Positions 44,519 through 53,139 of a DNA stretch of 64,000 nt are shown here, piece after piece; the first letter of the stretch is position 1, and each line of letters opens with the position of its first letter. The stretch covers positions 2,852,001 to 2,916,000 of the forward strand of contig NZ_CP022423.1 of the NCBI RefSeq assembly GCF_002222655.1. The letters run 5' to 3'. The notes beneath the pieces are model-generated. The model made no database searches and was not told the DNA's origin. It saw only the letters and a list, made by a program, of their open reading frames with translations. The position numbers were made by a program, and so were the translations under genes. This DNA comes from Vitreoscilla filiformis (GTDB lineage: Bacteria > Pseudomonadota > Gammaproteobacteria > Burkholderiales > Burkholderiaceae_C).

Positions 44519-44953
44519 CTAGGCGTTTTGGGGCAAATGTTGCAGCGTGCAGCCCTGTGCTTCGTAGGCGCGCCAGCGCTGCCGACCCGCTCGGCGCTCC
44601 TCGTCCCCCAAACCAATGACCTCGGCCAGCCGGGTGTGGCCCAGCAAGGCGGGCACATCGTCCCAGCCCAGGTTAACGGCGGTGTCACAGCCCAGCTCGG
44701 GGCGGGGTTGGTCGAGCAACCAAATCGGGGTGTGCTCGCACAACCATGGTGCAGGCGCCGTGGTTTCGCGCACCCTGATATGGGGCAGAAACTCCAACGG
44801 ATCCGCCGTCCACAACTGGTTATCCAAGCGCGACAGCACAGCCGCCGGGCCATAGACCGCCACGCGGGCGCCTTCACGGTACTTTTTGCGCAGCAGTCGC
44901 TGCACAAAACCCAACCGATCCACCACCCCGGTGAAGAACACAACCTGGGTCAT
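44519..44953 (-). CDS. holC: DNA polymerase III chi subunit
   Basis: A 144-residue protein that bridges the clamp loader to single-stranded DNA binding protein. The start MTQVVFFTGVVDRLGFVQRLLRKKY is typical, as is the NLGWDDVPALLG region. The ATG overlaps the pepA stop (ATGA, 44950-44953), the conserved pepA-holC pair. Confidence 0.9.
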   Translation of the reverse strand: MTQVVFFTGVVDRLGFVQRLLRKKYREGARVAVYGPAAVLSRLDNQLWTADPLEFLPHIRVRETTAPAPWLCEHTPIWLLDQPRPELGCDTAVNLGWDDVPALLGHTRLAEVIGLGDEERRAGRQRWRAYEAQGCTLQHLPQNA

Positions 44954-46419
44954 GCCCCAGCACGAGCCAGCACAAAGTGCGTCAGCAAGGCCACCGGGCG
45001 GCCTGTGGCCCCCTTGTTCGCCCCACCCCGATGGCCAACGCCTGCGATGTCCAGATGCGCCCACGGATACGCCGCCGTGAACCGTTGCAGGAACTTGGCC
45101 GCCGTGATCGCCCCACCGGCACGGGCGCCGACGTTGGCCATGTCCGCAAAATTGCTCTTGAGCGCGTCGTCGTATTCTTCGTCCAGCGGCAGGCGCCAGC
45201 ATGGGTCTTGCGCGGTGCGCGAGGCCGCCAGCAGTTGTTCGGCCAGCGCATCGTCCGAAGCGAACAGGCCAGACTGGTGATGCCCCAGCGCGATGATGCA
45301 CGCGCCGGTGAGCGTGGCCACATCCACCACGGCAGCGGGCTTGAAGCGCTCGGCGTAGGTCAGGGCATCACACAGGATCAGGCGGCCTTCGGCATCGGTG
45401 TTGAGGATCTCGATGGTTTTGCCGGACAGGCTGGTCACCACATCCCCCGGGCGCGTGGCGCGACCGCTGGGCATGTTCTCGCAGGTCGGGATCAGGGCGA
45501 TGACGTTGAGTTTGGGCTTGATCTCGGCCACGGCGCGCATCGTGCCCAGCACGCTGGCGGCGCCGCACATGTCGAACTTCATTTCGTCCATCTCGGCAGC
45601 CGGCTTGAGCGAGATGCCGCCGGTGTCGAACGTGATGCCCTTACCCACCAACACCACAGGCGCGTCCTTCTTACCAGCCCCCTGGTATTTGATGACGATG
45701 AAACGCGGTGGCTCCTCCGCCCCCTGGGCCACGGCCAAGAAAGCCCCCATGCCGAGTTTTTCGATGGCCTTGCGCTCCAGCACCTCGACTTCGAGCCCGT
45801 GGGTTTCACCCAACTGTGCGGCTTGCTGGCCCAGGTAGGTCGGCGTGCAAACGTTGGCCGGCAAGTTGGCACACGCCCGTGCCAAACCGATGCCCGCTGC
45901 GATGGCTTGTGCCTGCGCCAGCGCCGCTTTGGCCCCAGCCAGTTCAGCCTTGGCGCACAGCAAGCTGACTTTGGCCGGCACCGCCCCCGCATCCGCGCTG
46001 GGTTTGGTGGCGGTGTAGGTGTAGCAGGCGGCATCGGCTGCCAAGACCAGCGATTCGGCCAGCGCCGCATCCGCACCGGCCCCCACCACGAACGCTGCCA
46101 CATGGCGCGGCAAACGCCCCTTGAGCGCCCCGAACGCCGCGTTCAGCGCCGCTCGCACGGCCTTGGGTGACGCATCACGCGCAGCGGCCAGCACCACACG
46201 CGGGGCCTTCACGTCCGGCAAGCGGTGCAGGTAGAGCGTGCGCCCGGCTTTGAGCGCAAAGTCGCCTTGCTCCAGCGCATCGGTCAGGGCCGCATCCAGG
46301 GTGGGTTCGCCGATGCTGGCCGGCGCGTCGCCCGTCGGTGCTGGCACGATCACCAGCAATGCATCGGCCGATACCTTGGCCAGACCCTCAGCCGTGGTCG
46401 CCAGAGCTTGAAAGTTCAT
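44950..46419 (-). CDS. pepA: Leucyl aminopeptidase PepA
   Basis: A 489-residue M17 di-zinc aminopeptidase. The zinc-binding signature NTDAEGRL, the FDTGGISLKPAAEMDEMKFDMCGA metal-binding segment and the C-terminal GGAITAAKFL are present. In E. coli PepA also acts in site-specific recombination and transcription control. Divergent from lptF with only 30 bp between the two start codons. Confidence 0.95.
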   Translation of the reverse strand: MNFQALATTAEGLAKVSADALLVIVPAPTGDAPASIGEPTLDAALTDALEQGDFALKAGRTLYLHRLPDVKAPRVVLAAARDASPKAVRAALNAAFGALKGRLPRHVAAFVVGAGADAALAESLVLAADAACYTYTATKPSADAGAVPAKVSLLCAKAELAGAKAALAQAQAIAAGIGLARACANLPANVCTPTYLGQQAAQLGETHGLEVEVLERKAIEKLGMGAFLAVAQGAEEPPRFIVIKYQGAGKKDAPVVLVGKGITFDTGGISLKPAAEMDEMKFDMCGAASVLGTMRAVAEIKPKLNVIALIPTCENMPSGRATRPGDVVTSLSGKTIEILNTDAEGRLILCDALTYAERFKPAAVVDVATLTGACIIALGHHQSGLFASDDALAEQLLAASRTAQDPCWRLPLDEEYDDALKSNFADMANVGARAGGAITAAKFLQRFTAAYPWAHLDIAGVGHRGGANKGATGRPVALLTHFVLARAGA

Positions 46420-46449
46420 AATCCCGCCTCGCTAAAAGAGAAGCGTTTG

Positions 46450-47574
46450 ATGTTATTCGATACCTCTGTGCGCAAGGAGCTGGCCCGCACCTTCGGTGCC
46501 ACGCTGGTGGTGCTGCTGACCATCGTGCTGACGATGATGCTGATTCGCACCCTGGGCTTGGCGGCCAAGGGCGGCGTGGCAGCGCAAGATGTGGTGCTGG
46601 TGCTGGTGTACACCTCGCTGGGTTATTTGCCGACGCTGTTGGCGTTGTCGCTGTTCGTGGCCATCGTCATCAGCCTGGGGCGGATGTACCGGGACAGCGA
46701 AATGGCCATCTGGTTCAGCAGCGGCATCGGCTTGATGCGTTTTGTGCAGCCCATTTTGCGCATGAGTGCGCCCGTGCTGGTGTTGGTCGGACTCATGAGC
46801 CTGACGGTGTGGCCGTGGGTGAACGAGCAGATCAACGACCTGCGCCAGCGCTACGCCCAGCGCTCTAATTTGGCGCGTGTCAGCCCGGGCAGTTTTCAAT
46901 CGTCGGAGGACGGCACACGCGTGTTCTTTATTGAGCGGGCGGGCGATCTGGCCGAAGGCAGCCGCAACGTCTTTTTGCTCATGCGGGATGCACGCAGCGA
47001 ATCCGTGACCACCGCCAGTGCCGGGCGCGTGGTGGAGGAAGACGGCCAACGCCTGCTCAAACTGGACACCGGCCAGCGCAACGAAGTCAACCAACGCAAC
47101 GGTGAACACACTCGCCTGAAGTTTGAACACCTGAGTGTGATGGTCACGCCCGCGCAGGCCCGGGCCGAACGCGAACGCCCACCCAAAGCCACGCCCACCT
47201 TGGAACTGCTAGAACGCACCGACACACGCAGCCAAGGGGAGCTGGTGTGGCGTGTAGGCACCGCGCTGTCCGCACTCAACATGGTGTTGCTGGGCATCGG
47301 CACCGCCGCCAGCCATCCGCGCCGTGCCAGCAATTGGAGTTTGCTGTTTGCGCTGCTGGGTTTTGTGATTTACCTGAACTTGCTTAATTTGAGCCAGGCG
47401 TGGGTGGCCTCGGGTCGATTGGGTGCGGCGCCTGCACTGCTGGGTCTGCACGGCGGGGTGTTTCTGCTGGCTTGGGCGCTGATCCACTGGCGCGGCCAGA
47501 CGGGCGGCGCCGGCGGGCCGGGTGCGTGGTTGCGCCGCTGGCGCACCGCCTTGACTGGGAGGGCCACTGCATGA
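46450..47574 (+). CDS. lptF: LPS export permease LptF
   Basis: A 374-residue inner-membrane protein with six membrane helices and a periplasmic beta-jellyroll, part of the LptB2FG ATPase that extracts LPS for transport to the outer membrane. The start MLFDTSVRKELARTFGATL is typical for LptF in Burkholderiales. The gene ends in an ATGA overlap with lptG. Confidence 0.92.
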   Translation: MLFDTSVRKELARTFGATLVVLLTIVLTMMLIRTLGLAAKGGVAAQDVVLVLVYTSLGYLPTLLALSLFVAIVISLGRMYRDSEMAIWFSSGIGLMRFVQPILRMSAPVLVLVGLMSLTVWPWVNEQINDLRQRYAQRSNLARVSPGSFQSSEDGTRVFFIERAGDLAEGSRNVFLLMRDARSESVTTASAGRVVEEDGQRLLKLDTGQRNEVNQRNGEHTRLKFEHLSVMVTPAQARAERERPPKATPTLELLERTDTRSQGELVWRVGTALSALNMVLLGIGTAASHPRRASNWSLLFALLGFVIYLNLLNLSQAWVASGRLGAAPALLGLHGGVFLLAWALIHWRGQTGGAGGPGAWLRRWRTALTGRATA

Positions 47575-48707
47575 AAACCGTGCGTCGTTTGCTGTACCGC
47601 GACGTGGTGTGGTCGGTGGTTTTTGTGGCCCTGGCGTTCTTGTCGCTGTTCTTTTTCATCGATTTTTTGGATGCGCTGGAAAAGGTGGGGCGGCGTGGCC
47701 AGTCCGTCTGGCTGGCGGCGCTGTACACCTTGCTGGAAGTGCCCGGTCGGCTGTACGAGCTGATGCCGATTGCCGTGCTCATCGGCACCATTTACGCCAT
47801 GGCGCGGCTGGCGCAGTCGTCCGAGTTCACCATTTTGCGGACGGGGGGATTAGGGCCGGGGCGCGCTTTGTCACTGCTGCTGAACTTGGGCTTGGTGATG
47901 AGTGCCTTCACGTTCGTCACGGGTGAATACGTCACCCCTTGGGCGGAACAATCGGCCAACAGCCTGCGCACGCGGCTGGAAGGCGGCAGCGATCTGGGCC
48001 AAATCGGCGCCTGGCTGCGGGAGCATCGCCAAACCCCGCAAGGTGTGCGCGTGTTCACCCTGAACGTGCGCGGCGTGCAGGCCGATGGCAAGCTGCAAGA
48101 CATCCACATCTTCGAACACGACGCCCAAGGCTTGCTGCACAGCCGCCTCGAAGCGGCTTCGGGGCGGCTCGTGCCCACGCCGGGCGAGGCGGCGGATCAC
48201 GCCCACACCTGGCAATTGCGCGACGTGCGCGTCACCCGTTGGCCCTTGGGTGCCGCCACCGGGGAGGCTCCCTTGCGCAACGAGCACCACGCCGAGCTGG
48301 CTTGGCCCACCACCTTGTCGGCCAACGTGGTGGAGGCGGCGGTGTCGTCGATTGACAGCATGTCCACGCTGGACTTGTGGCGCTACAGCCGCCACTTGAA
48401 CCGCCAAGAGCAAACCGCCCAGCGTTACGAATTGCAGTTTTGGCGCCGGGTGCTCTACCCCTTCGCTTGCATCGTGATGATGGCGCTGGCGCTGCCTTTT
48501 GCGTACTTGCACGCCCGCGCAGGGGGCGTCAGCCTGAAGGTGTTCGGCGGCATCATGCTGGGCATCAGTTTTGTGCTGCTGAACAACGTGGCCGGCCACC
48601 TCGGGCTGCTCAACAACTGGACGCCCTGGCTCGCAGCCAGTGCGCCCAGCGCGCTTTATCTGGGGCTGTCGCTGGCGGCGTTTGGTTGGTTGGTGCGTTA
48701 CCGCTGA
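47571..48707 (+). CDS. lptG: LPS export permease LptG
   Basis: A 378-residue partner of LptF with the same fold: an N-terminal helix KTVRRLLYRDVVWSVVFVAL, the SSEFTILRTGGL coupling segment that contacts LptB, and C-terminal helices ending near GLSLAAFGWLVRYR. Translationally coupled to lptF. Confidence 0.92.
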   Translation: MKTVRRLLYRDVVWSVVFVALAFLSLFFFIDFLDALEKVGRRGQSVWLAALYTLLEVPGRLYELMPIAVLIGTIYAMARLAQSSEFTILRTGGLGPGRALSLLLNLGLVMSAFTFVTGEYVTPWAEQSANSLRTRLEGGSDLGQIGAWLREHRQTPQGVRVFTLNVRGVQADGKLQDIHIFEHDAQGLLHSRLEAASGRLVPTPGEAADHAHTWQLRDVRVTRWPLGAATGEAPLRNEHHAELAWPTTLSANVVEAAVSSIDSMSTLDLWRYSRHLNRQEQTAQRYELQFWRRVLYPFACIVMMALALPFAYLHARAGGVSLKVFGGIMLGISFVLLNNVAGHLGLLNNWTPWLAASAPSALYLGLSLAAFGWLVRYR

Positions 48708-48748
48708 CGCGGGGGGTGGGTTGTGTTGATTTTTTCCACGGGTTTTGC

Positions 48749-49147
48749 ATGCAAGGTCTGATTTTGTTTGCCCATGGCGCCCGCGATGCGCGCTGGGCCC
48801 AGCCGTTCGAGCGTGCTGCCGCCCGCTTGCGCACCTTGGCCGCCGACACCCACGCCCCCGCCCCGCGTGTGGCGCTGGCCTACTTGGAGTTTCTCGCACC
48901 CGATCTGGCCGGCTGTGCAGCGGAGTTGATCGCTCAAGGCTGCACCCGCATTGAGGTGCTGCCGGTGTTTCTCGGCGCCGGGGGCCATGTGCGCAAAGAC
49001 CTGCCGGCTCAACTGGAGGCTTTGCGCGCCGCCCATCCGCACGTGGGCTTCACGCTGCATCGGGCGGCTGGGGAGTCGCCTTGGCTTGAAGACGCCATCG
49101 CCCGCTGGGCCTTGGAAGCGGTGAATTTCGAAGGCCCGGCGGCATGA
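48749..49147 (+). CDS. CbiX/SirB-like sirohydrochlorin chelatase
   Basis: A 132-residue small class II chelatase. The His in LILFAHGARDARW and the C-terminal chelatase segment with VLPVFLGAGGHVRKDLP, including the second metal-binding His, are present. Such small proteins insert cobalt, nickel or iron into sirohydrochlorin for cobamide, F430 or siroheme synthesis. It is immediately followed by a CysB-like regulator (4-bp overlap), so siroheme for sulfite reductase is the likeliest product. Confidence 0.8.
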   Translation: MQGLILFAHGARDARWAQPFERAAARLRTLAADTHAPAPRVALAYLEFLAPDLAGCAAELIAQGCTRIEVLPVFLGAGGHVRKDLPAQLEALRAAHPHVGFTLHRAAGESPWLEDAIARWALEAVNFEGPAA

Positions 49148-50088
49148 ACCTGCACCAGTTTCGCTTTGTGCAAGAGGCCGTGCGCCGCAACCTCAACCTG
49201 ACGGACACCGCCAAAGCGCTCTACACCTCGCAGCCTGGCATCTCGAAAGCCATTTTGGAATTGGAGGAAGAGCTGGGCGTGGACATCTTTGTGCGCCACG
49301 GCAAGCGCCTCAAGCGCATCACCGATCCGGGGCAGCAGGTGCTCAAATCCGTGGAGGTGATCTTGCGGGAGGTGGCCAACCTCAAGCGCATCGGCGAGGA
49401 GTATTCCAAGCAGGATGCGGGGCGCCTGTCCATCGCCGCCACGCACACCCAGGCGCGTTATGTGTTGCCCGAACCCATCGCGCAACTGCGCAAGCGGTTC
49501 CCCAAGGTGACGGTGAGTTTGCACCAGGGCACGCCCGCGCAAGTCGCCGCCATGCTGATGGACGACAGCGCGGACATCGGCCTGGCCACCGAGTCCCTGG
49601 CTGAGTTTGACGAGCTGGTGACGCTGCCCTGTTATGAATGGCAGCACATGGCGGTGTTGCGCCATGACCATGCTTTGGCCGGGGTCGAGCGGCTGAGTTT
49701 GGAGCAATTGGCCGCCGAGCCGCTGATTTCTTATCACCCCTCGTTCACGGGGCGGCGGCGCATCGACCGGGCGTTTGAGCAGCGCGAACTCACCCCCACC
49801 ATCGCCCTGGAAGCGATCGATTCGGACGTGATCAAAACCTATGTGCGCACGGGTTTGGGCGTCGGGTTGGTGGCCGAAATGGCCGCCAAAGACGAACCAC
49901 CGGGCAGCGAGCTGGTGTTCAAACCGGTGTCGCACCTGTTCGGGCACAACACCACGCGGGTGGCGTTTCGCAAGGGCGCTTACCTGCGCGGTTATGTGCT
50001 GACGTTTGCCGAGCTGCTGTCCGACCGGCTCAGCCGCCATTTGATCGAACGCGCCATGGCCGGCGCTGGGGATTCGTATGAGCTTTGA
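49144..50088 (+). CDS. cysB: LysR-family regulator of the CysB/Cbl type
   Basis: A 314-residue LysR regulator. The winged HTH (NLNLTDTAKALYTSQPGISKAI) is the CysB version. The ligand-binding half has ATHTQARYVLPEPI and the sulfate-site region typical for CysB. It controls cysteine biosynthesis and sulfur-source genes in response to acetylserine and sulfate. The start codon overlaps the chelatase gene, supporting a sulfur-metabolism link. Confidence 0.88.
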   Translation: MNLHQFRFVQEAVRRNLNLTDTAKALYTSQPGISKAILELEEELGVDIFVRHGKRLKRITDPGQQVLKSVEVILREVANLKRIGEEYSKQDAGRLSIAATHTQARYVLPEPIAQLRKRFPKVTVSLHQGTPAQVAAMLMDDSADIGLATESLAEFDELVTLPCYEWQHMAVLRHDHALAGVERLSLEQLAAEPLISYHPSFTGRRRIDRAFEQRELTPTIALEAIDSDVIKTYVRTGLGVGLVAEMAAKDEPPGSELVFKPVSHLFGHNTTRVAFRKGAYLRGYVLTFAELLSDRLSRHLIERAMAGAGDSYEL

Positions 50089-51235
50089 CCCACCCACCCT
50101 CACCAGCCGCCTGCCGAACGTGGGCACGACCATCTTCACCGTGATGTCCGCGCTGGCCACGCAGCACCAGGCGGTGAACTTGGGCCAAGGTTTCCCGGAT
50201 TTTGATTGCGACCCGAGTTTGGTGAACGCCGTCACCGCCGCGATGCGCGACGGCCTGAACCAATATCCGCCCATGACCGGCGTACCGCTGCTGCGCCAAC
50301 GGGTGGCCGAGAAAATCGCCGCTCTGCACGCGCACCGCTACGACCCCGAGCGAGAAATCACCATCACCGCCGGGGCGACGCAGGCCATCCTGACAGCGGT
50401 GCTGGCCTTCGTGCATCCGGGCGATGACGTGATCGTGCTCGACCCGTGTTATGACTCGTATGTGCCGGCGATCGAATTGGCGGGCGCACGGGCGGTGCGG
50501 GTGCCCTTGCATCCGCTGACGCTGCGCCCGGACATGGCGGCCATCGCCGCTGCGCTGACGCCGCGCACGCGGGCGCTGCTCATCAACACGCCGCACAACC
50601 CGAGCGGCACGGTTTGGACGATGGCCGAGCGCCAAGCCCTGGCCGACTTGCTGCGCCCCACCGATGTGCTGCTGATTTCGGACGAGGTTTACGAACACAT
50701 GGTGTTCGATGGCCAACCGCACGTCAGCGCCAGCGGCCATGCCGAGCTGGCGGCGCGCAGTTTGGTGATTTCCAGCTTCGGCAAGACGTTCCACGTCACT
50801 GGCTGGAAAGTCGGCTACGTGGCAGCGCCAGCGGCGTTGATGGCGGAATTCCGCAAGGTGCATCAGTTCAACGTTTTCACGGTGAACACGCCGATGCAGC
50901 AGGGTTTGGCGCGGTTTTTGGCCGAACCGGCGCATTACCTGGGGTTGGCGGACTTCTACCAAGCCAAGCGCGATGCGTTCCGCGCCGGGCTGGCCGCGAC
51001 ACGGTTTGAGTTGTTGCCGTGTGAGGGCACCTATTTCCAGTGCGTCGGCTACGACGCCATCAGCGATCTGCCCGACGATGCGTTTTGCCGCTGGCTCACC
51101 ACCGAGGTGGGTGTGGCGGCGATTCCGTTGTCGGCGTTTTACGCGCAGCGACCGCAGCGGCGCATCGTGCGGTTTTGTTTTGCCAAGCAGGATGCGACGC
51201 TGAACCGCGCACTGGAACGGCTCGCCCAACTCTGA
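50078..51235 (+). CDS. PLP-dependent methionine aminotransferase (YbdL type)
   Basis: A 385-residue class I aminotransferase. The PLP lysine is in SSFGKTFHVTGWKVGY, with NTPHNPSGTVW, ISDEVYEHMVF and the C-terminal RIVRFCFAKQ arginine. It resembles YbdL, which prefers methionine as amino donor in transamination. It overlaps the cysB-like gene by 11 bp, consistent with a shared sulfur amino-acid theme. Confidence 0.88.
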   Translation: MSFDPPTLTSRLPNVGTTIFTVMSALATQHQAVNLGQGFPDFDCDPSLVNAVTAAMRDGLNQYPPMTGVPLLRQRVAEKIAALHAHRYDPEREITITAGATQAILTAVLAFVHPGDDVIVLDPCYDSYVPAIELAGARAVRVPLHPLTLRPDMAAIAAALTPRTRALLINTPHNPSGTVWTMAERQALADLLRPTDVLLISDEVYEHMVFDGQPHVSASGHAELAARSLVISSFGKTFHVTGWKVGYVAAPAALMAEFRKVHQFNVFTVNTPMQQGLARFLAEPAHYLGLADFYQAKRDAFRAGLAATRFELLPCEGTYFQCVGYDAISDLPDDAFCRWLTTEVGVAAIPLSAFYAQRPQRRIVRFCFAKQDATLNRALERLAQL

Positions 51236-51282
51236 CGCGACGAGCTTGGCTAGAATCTCAATTCTTTGGCGCACGCCGCTGA

Positions 51283-51359
51283 CTGCCCGTAGCTCAACTG
51301 GATAGAGCAGCTGCCTTCTAAGCAGCAGGTCGGGGGTTCGAGTCCCTCCGGGCAGGCCA
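51283..51359 (+). tRNA. tRNA-Arg (anticodon TCT)
   Basis: A 77-nt tRNA with acceptor arms CTGCCCG and CGGGCAG, anticodon stem GCTGC/GCAGC around CTTCTAA giving anticodon TCT, a T-arm GGGTTCGAGTCCC and an encoded CCA. The molybdenum/nif block starts directly downstream. Confidence 0.96.
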
Positions 51360-51391
51360 AATTGGCTGACCACAATGCTTCGCAACAGATC

Positions 51392-51428
51392 AAGCCCCTA
51401 GGCAAATCAAGCGCCTAGGGGCTTTTTT
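51392..51428 (+). terminator. Intrinsic terminator of tRNA-Arg
   Basis: Perfect arms AAGCCCCTAGG and CCTAGGGGCTT followed by TTTT. It lies 33 bases after the tRNA end on the same strand. Confidence 0.9.
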
Positions 51429-51557
51429 GTTGTCACGGCAATACCCCGTGTACCCCCGCTGGCTGAGCGAAGCCGAAGCCAGCCCCCTGCCCCTAATCGA
51501 CCCGTTTTTCCGGCCCCGCAAGCCGTTGGACGCTGCGGTGTCCAGCCGTCATTGCCA

Positions 51558-51573
51558 TGGCACACGGTATGCT
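51558..51573 (+). promoter_or_regulatory. Candidate sigma-54 promoter of the globin-like gene
   Basis: TGGCAC-ACGGT-ATGCT matches the -24/-12 consensus TGGCAC-N5-TTGCW at ten of eleven defined positions, with exactly ten bases between GG and GC. The predicted start lies around 51584, within the ModE box. No TGT-N10-ACA NifA site is found upstream in the remaining 130 bases, so the activator is not shown. Confidence 0.6.
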
Positions 51574-51578
51574 TCAAT

Positions 51579-51604
51579 TCGCTATATTGTTTCATATATA
51601 ACGA
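51579..51604. promoter_or_regulatory. ModE operator upstream of the globin-like gene
   Basis: TCGCTATAT and ATATAACGA form a near-perfect inverted repeat over 26 bases that fits the ModE consensus (TCGnTATATA-N6-TATATAnCGA) with one mismatch per half. It covers the predicted sigma-54 start site and lies 13 bases before the globin-like start codon. modE itself is encoded tail-to-tail next to that gene. Mo-loaded ModE bound here should block transcription. Confidence 0.85.
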
Positions 51605-51617
51605 AAGGAGCCTGTCC

Positions 51618-52208
51618 ATGGTCAATCCTGCAACGCCCACTCACCTACCCAGCGCTTGCGCCCGCGCATGTGTAGCCACCCTGCGCTGGCCGGTGCGCCA
51701 AATCGAACACACCGAGCGCTCCCCGTCACCGCCGATGGTGGCGATGCCAGCCGTCCCTGCCCCACCGCACCGCCTGCTGGCTCTGTGTGGGGAGGTGGGC
51801 CTGCGCCGCCTGGTGCATCGTCACATGACGCGCCTGCGCCTCACCCCGCTGTTGGCCTCGCACGATGGCCCCGAGTGCTTCGCCTGCGTCACCGAGCGGG
51901 TGGGCGATTTCGTCATCGAATCCTGCGGCGGGCCGCTGTACTGGAGCCAACATCACAGCCCTCATCGAGGGGTGAGCGCCGGAGCCGGCTGGCCGGTGTT
52001 GCTGGACGAGATTGGCCGGGAAATCTGGCTGGTGCAGCTCTGGCACAGCTTGGACGACGTGGGTTTGCCCGATGCGCTGCGCGCCGATGTGTGGCGCTGG
52101 GCCGAGCCGCTGTCGCTGCATTTGTTGGTGCCGCGCGCACGCCAAACCGGCGTGCGCCGCTACCCATTCGAGCGGGTGCGCAGTTGGTTCACCACCCCCA
52201 GCGCGTGA
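51618..52208 (+). CDS. Degenerate truncated-globin-like protein, ModE-controlled
   Basis: A 196-residue product with a strong GAAAGGAG site seven bases before the ATG. Residues ~51-172 resemble group II/III truncated haemoglobins: LRRLVHRHM (helix B), CGGPLYWSQHH (E region, residues 103-113), WPVLLDEIGREIWLVQL (G helix). However, the expected proximal His two residues before that Pro is Gly124, and the helix-B Phe-Tyr is His69-Met70, so usual haem ligation is doubtful. Six cysteines occur, including C14-x3-C18 and C87-x2-C90. The N-terminus is Pro/Ala-rich. It sits behind a ModE box and a sigma-54-type promoter, next to modE. The fold assignment is from remembered motifs, not a search. Confidence 0.6.
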   Translation: MVNPATPTHLPSACARACVATLRWPVRQIEHTERSPSPPMVAMPAVPAPPHRLLALCGEVGLRRLVHRHMTRLRLTPLLASHDGPECFACVTERVGDFVIESCGGPLYWSQHHSPHRGVSAGAGWPVLLDEIGREIWLVQLWHSLDDVGLPDALRADVWRWAEPLSLHLLVPRARQTGVRRYPFERVRSWFTTPSA

Positions 52209-52214
52209 AGCCCT

Positions 52215-53069
52215 TCACCCCACCACCGCAAACACCACACTCGACGCCTTGAAAAACGCCGTTGCCCGTTGGCCCAAGTGCAGCCCCAGGCGCTGCACGC
52301 TGTCATCGGTGATGGCGGCAACGATCTGACGGTGCCCGCCGCCGTCCAGTTGCAGCACCACCTCGGCGCCCACCGGCCCGCGCAGCAGACGCACCACCGT
52401 GCCCGGCAAACGGTTGCGCGCCGACAGCCGCGCCGCATCGTCCAGCGTCAGCATCACGCTGGAGGATTTCACCCACACCTGCACTTCGGCTTCCGGCTGC
52501 AAACGCAGGCGCTGCACCGACTCCTGGGTCAACACCCCCACCACGTCCACCCCGGGGGCGATTTCCACCTGCACCTGGGCTTCCACCCCGCTGGCGCGCA
52601 CCTCGCGCACCCGACCGGCAAATTGGTTGCGTGCGCTGGACTGCATGCTCCACCTCCTCAACAAGCGCTGAAACGCCGCCACATCCTGCGGCTCCGCTGA
52701 GTCGCTGCCGGGGCTGGCGCTCAGCCAGGGCTGCACGCGCGCCAGGGCGGCTTGGTGTTCCGCCTCCAACGCCCGGTAAAACGCAATGAGCCGCCGCGCG
52801 TAAGGCGTCAACGTGGTGCCACCGCCGCGCGCGCCGCCGCTGCTGCGCACCACCAGCGGCTGGGCGGCCAGGTTGTTCATGTCATCCACCGCTTCCCAGG
52901 CGGCCTTGTAGCCCCAGGCCACCGCCTTGGCGGCGCGGGCAATCGAGCCGTGGCGTTCGATGGCTTCCAGCAACGCCACACGCGGTGCGCCCATGAAGGC
53001 CCCCAGCGGCGTGTCCAACTGCACATGGGCGTGCCAAGCCCCCAAAGGAGGCGCGTCATGGCCGTTCAT
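52215..53069 (-). CDS. modE: Molybdate-responsive regulator ModE
   Basis: A 284-residue regulator with an N-terminal winged HTH (about residues 30-105; GSIARAAKAV, GYKAAWEAVDDMNN) and two C-terminal Mop domains, each beginning with an SARN-x2-x-G-x-V motif (NQFAGRV; NRLPGTV) that binds molybdate. Mo-ModE represses uptake genes and modulates Mo-enzyme genes. The ATG at 53069 begins MNGHDAPPL; longer frames start within mosB or without homology. Tail-to-tail with the globin-like gene, divergent from mosB with 70 bp between. Confidence 0.92.
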   Translation of the reverse strand: MNGHDAPPLGAWHAHVQLDTPLGAFMGAPRVALLEAIERHGSIARAAKAVAWGYKAAWEAVDDMNNLAAQPLVVRSSGGARGGGTTLTPYARRLIAFYRALEAEHQAALARVQPWLSASPGSDSAEPQDVAAFQRLLRRWSMQSSARNQFAGRVREVRASGVEAQVQVEIAPGVDVVGVLTQESVQRLRLQPEAEVQVWVKSSSVMLTLDDAARLSARNRLPGTVVRLLRGPVGAEVVLQLDGGGHRQIVAAITDDSVQRLGLHLGQRATAFFKASSVVFAVVG

Positions 53070-53139
53070 GCCGAGCGTTGGGCTGGATTTGGAAAGACGC
53101 TTGGCGCCACGATGCCCCCCATCTTTTGAAAGGACACCC

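Noticed and set aside
51425..51557. NifA upstream activator site (TGT-N10-ACA) for the globin-like gene
   Set aside because: Several TGT triplets occur, but none has ACA ten bases later.
53070..53139. ModE box or sigma-54 promoter between modE and mosB
   Set aside because: No CGnTATA half-site exists; a TGGCGC...TGCC stretch has only nine bases between GG and GC.
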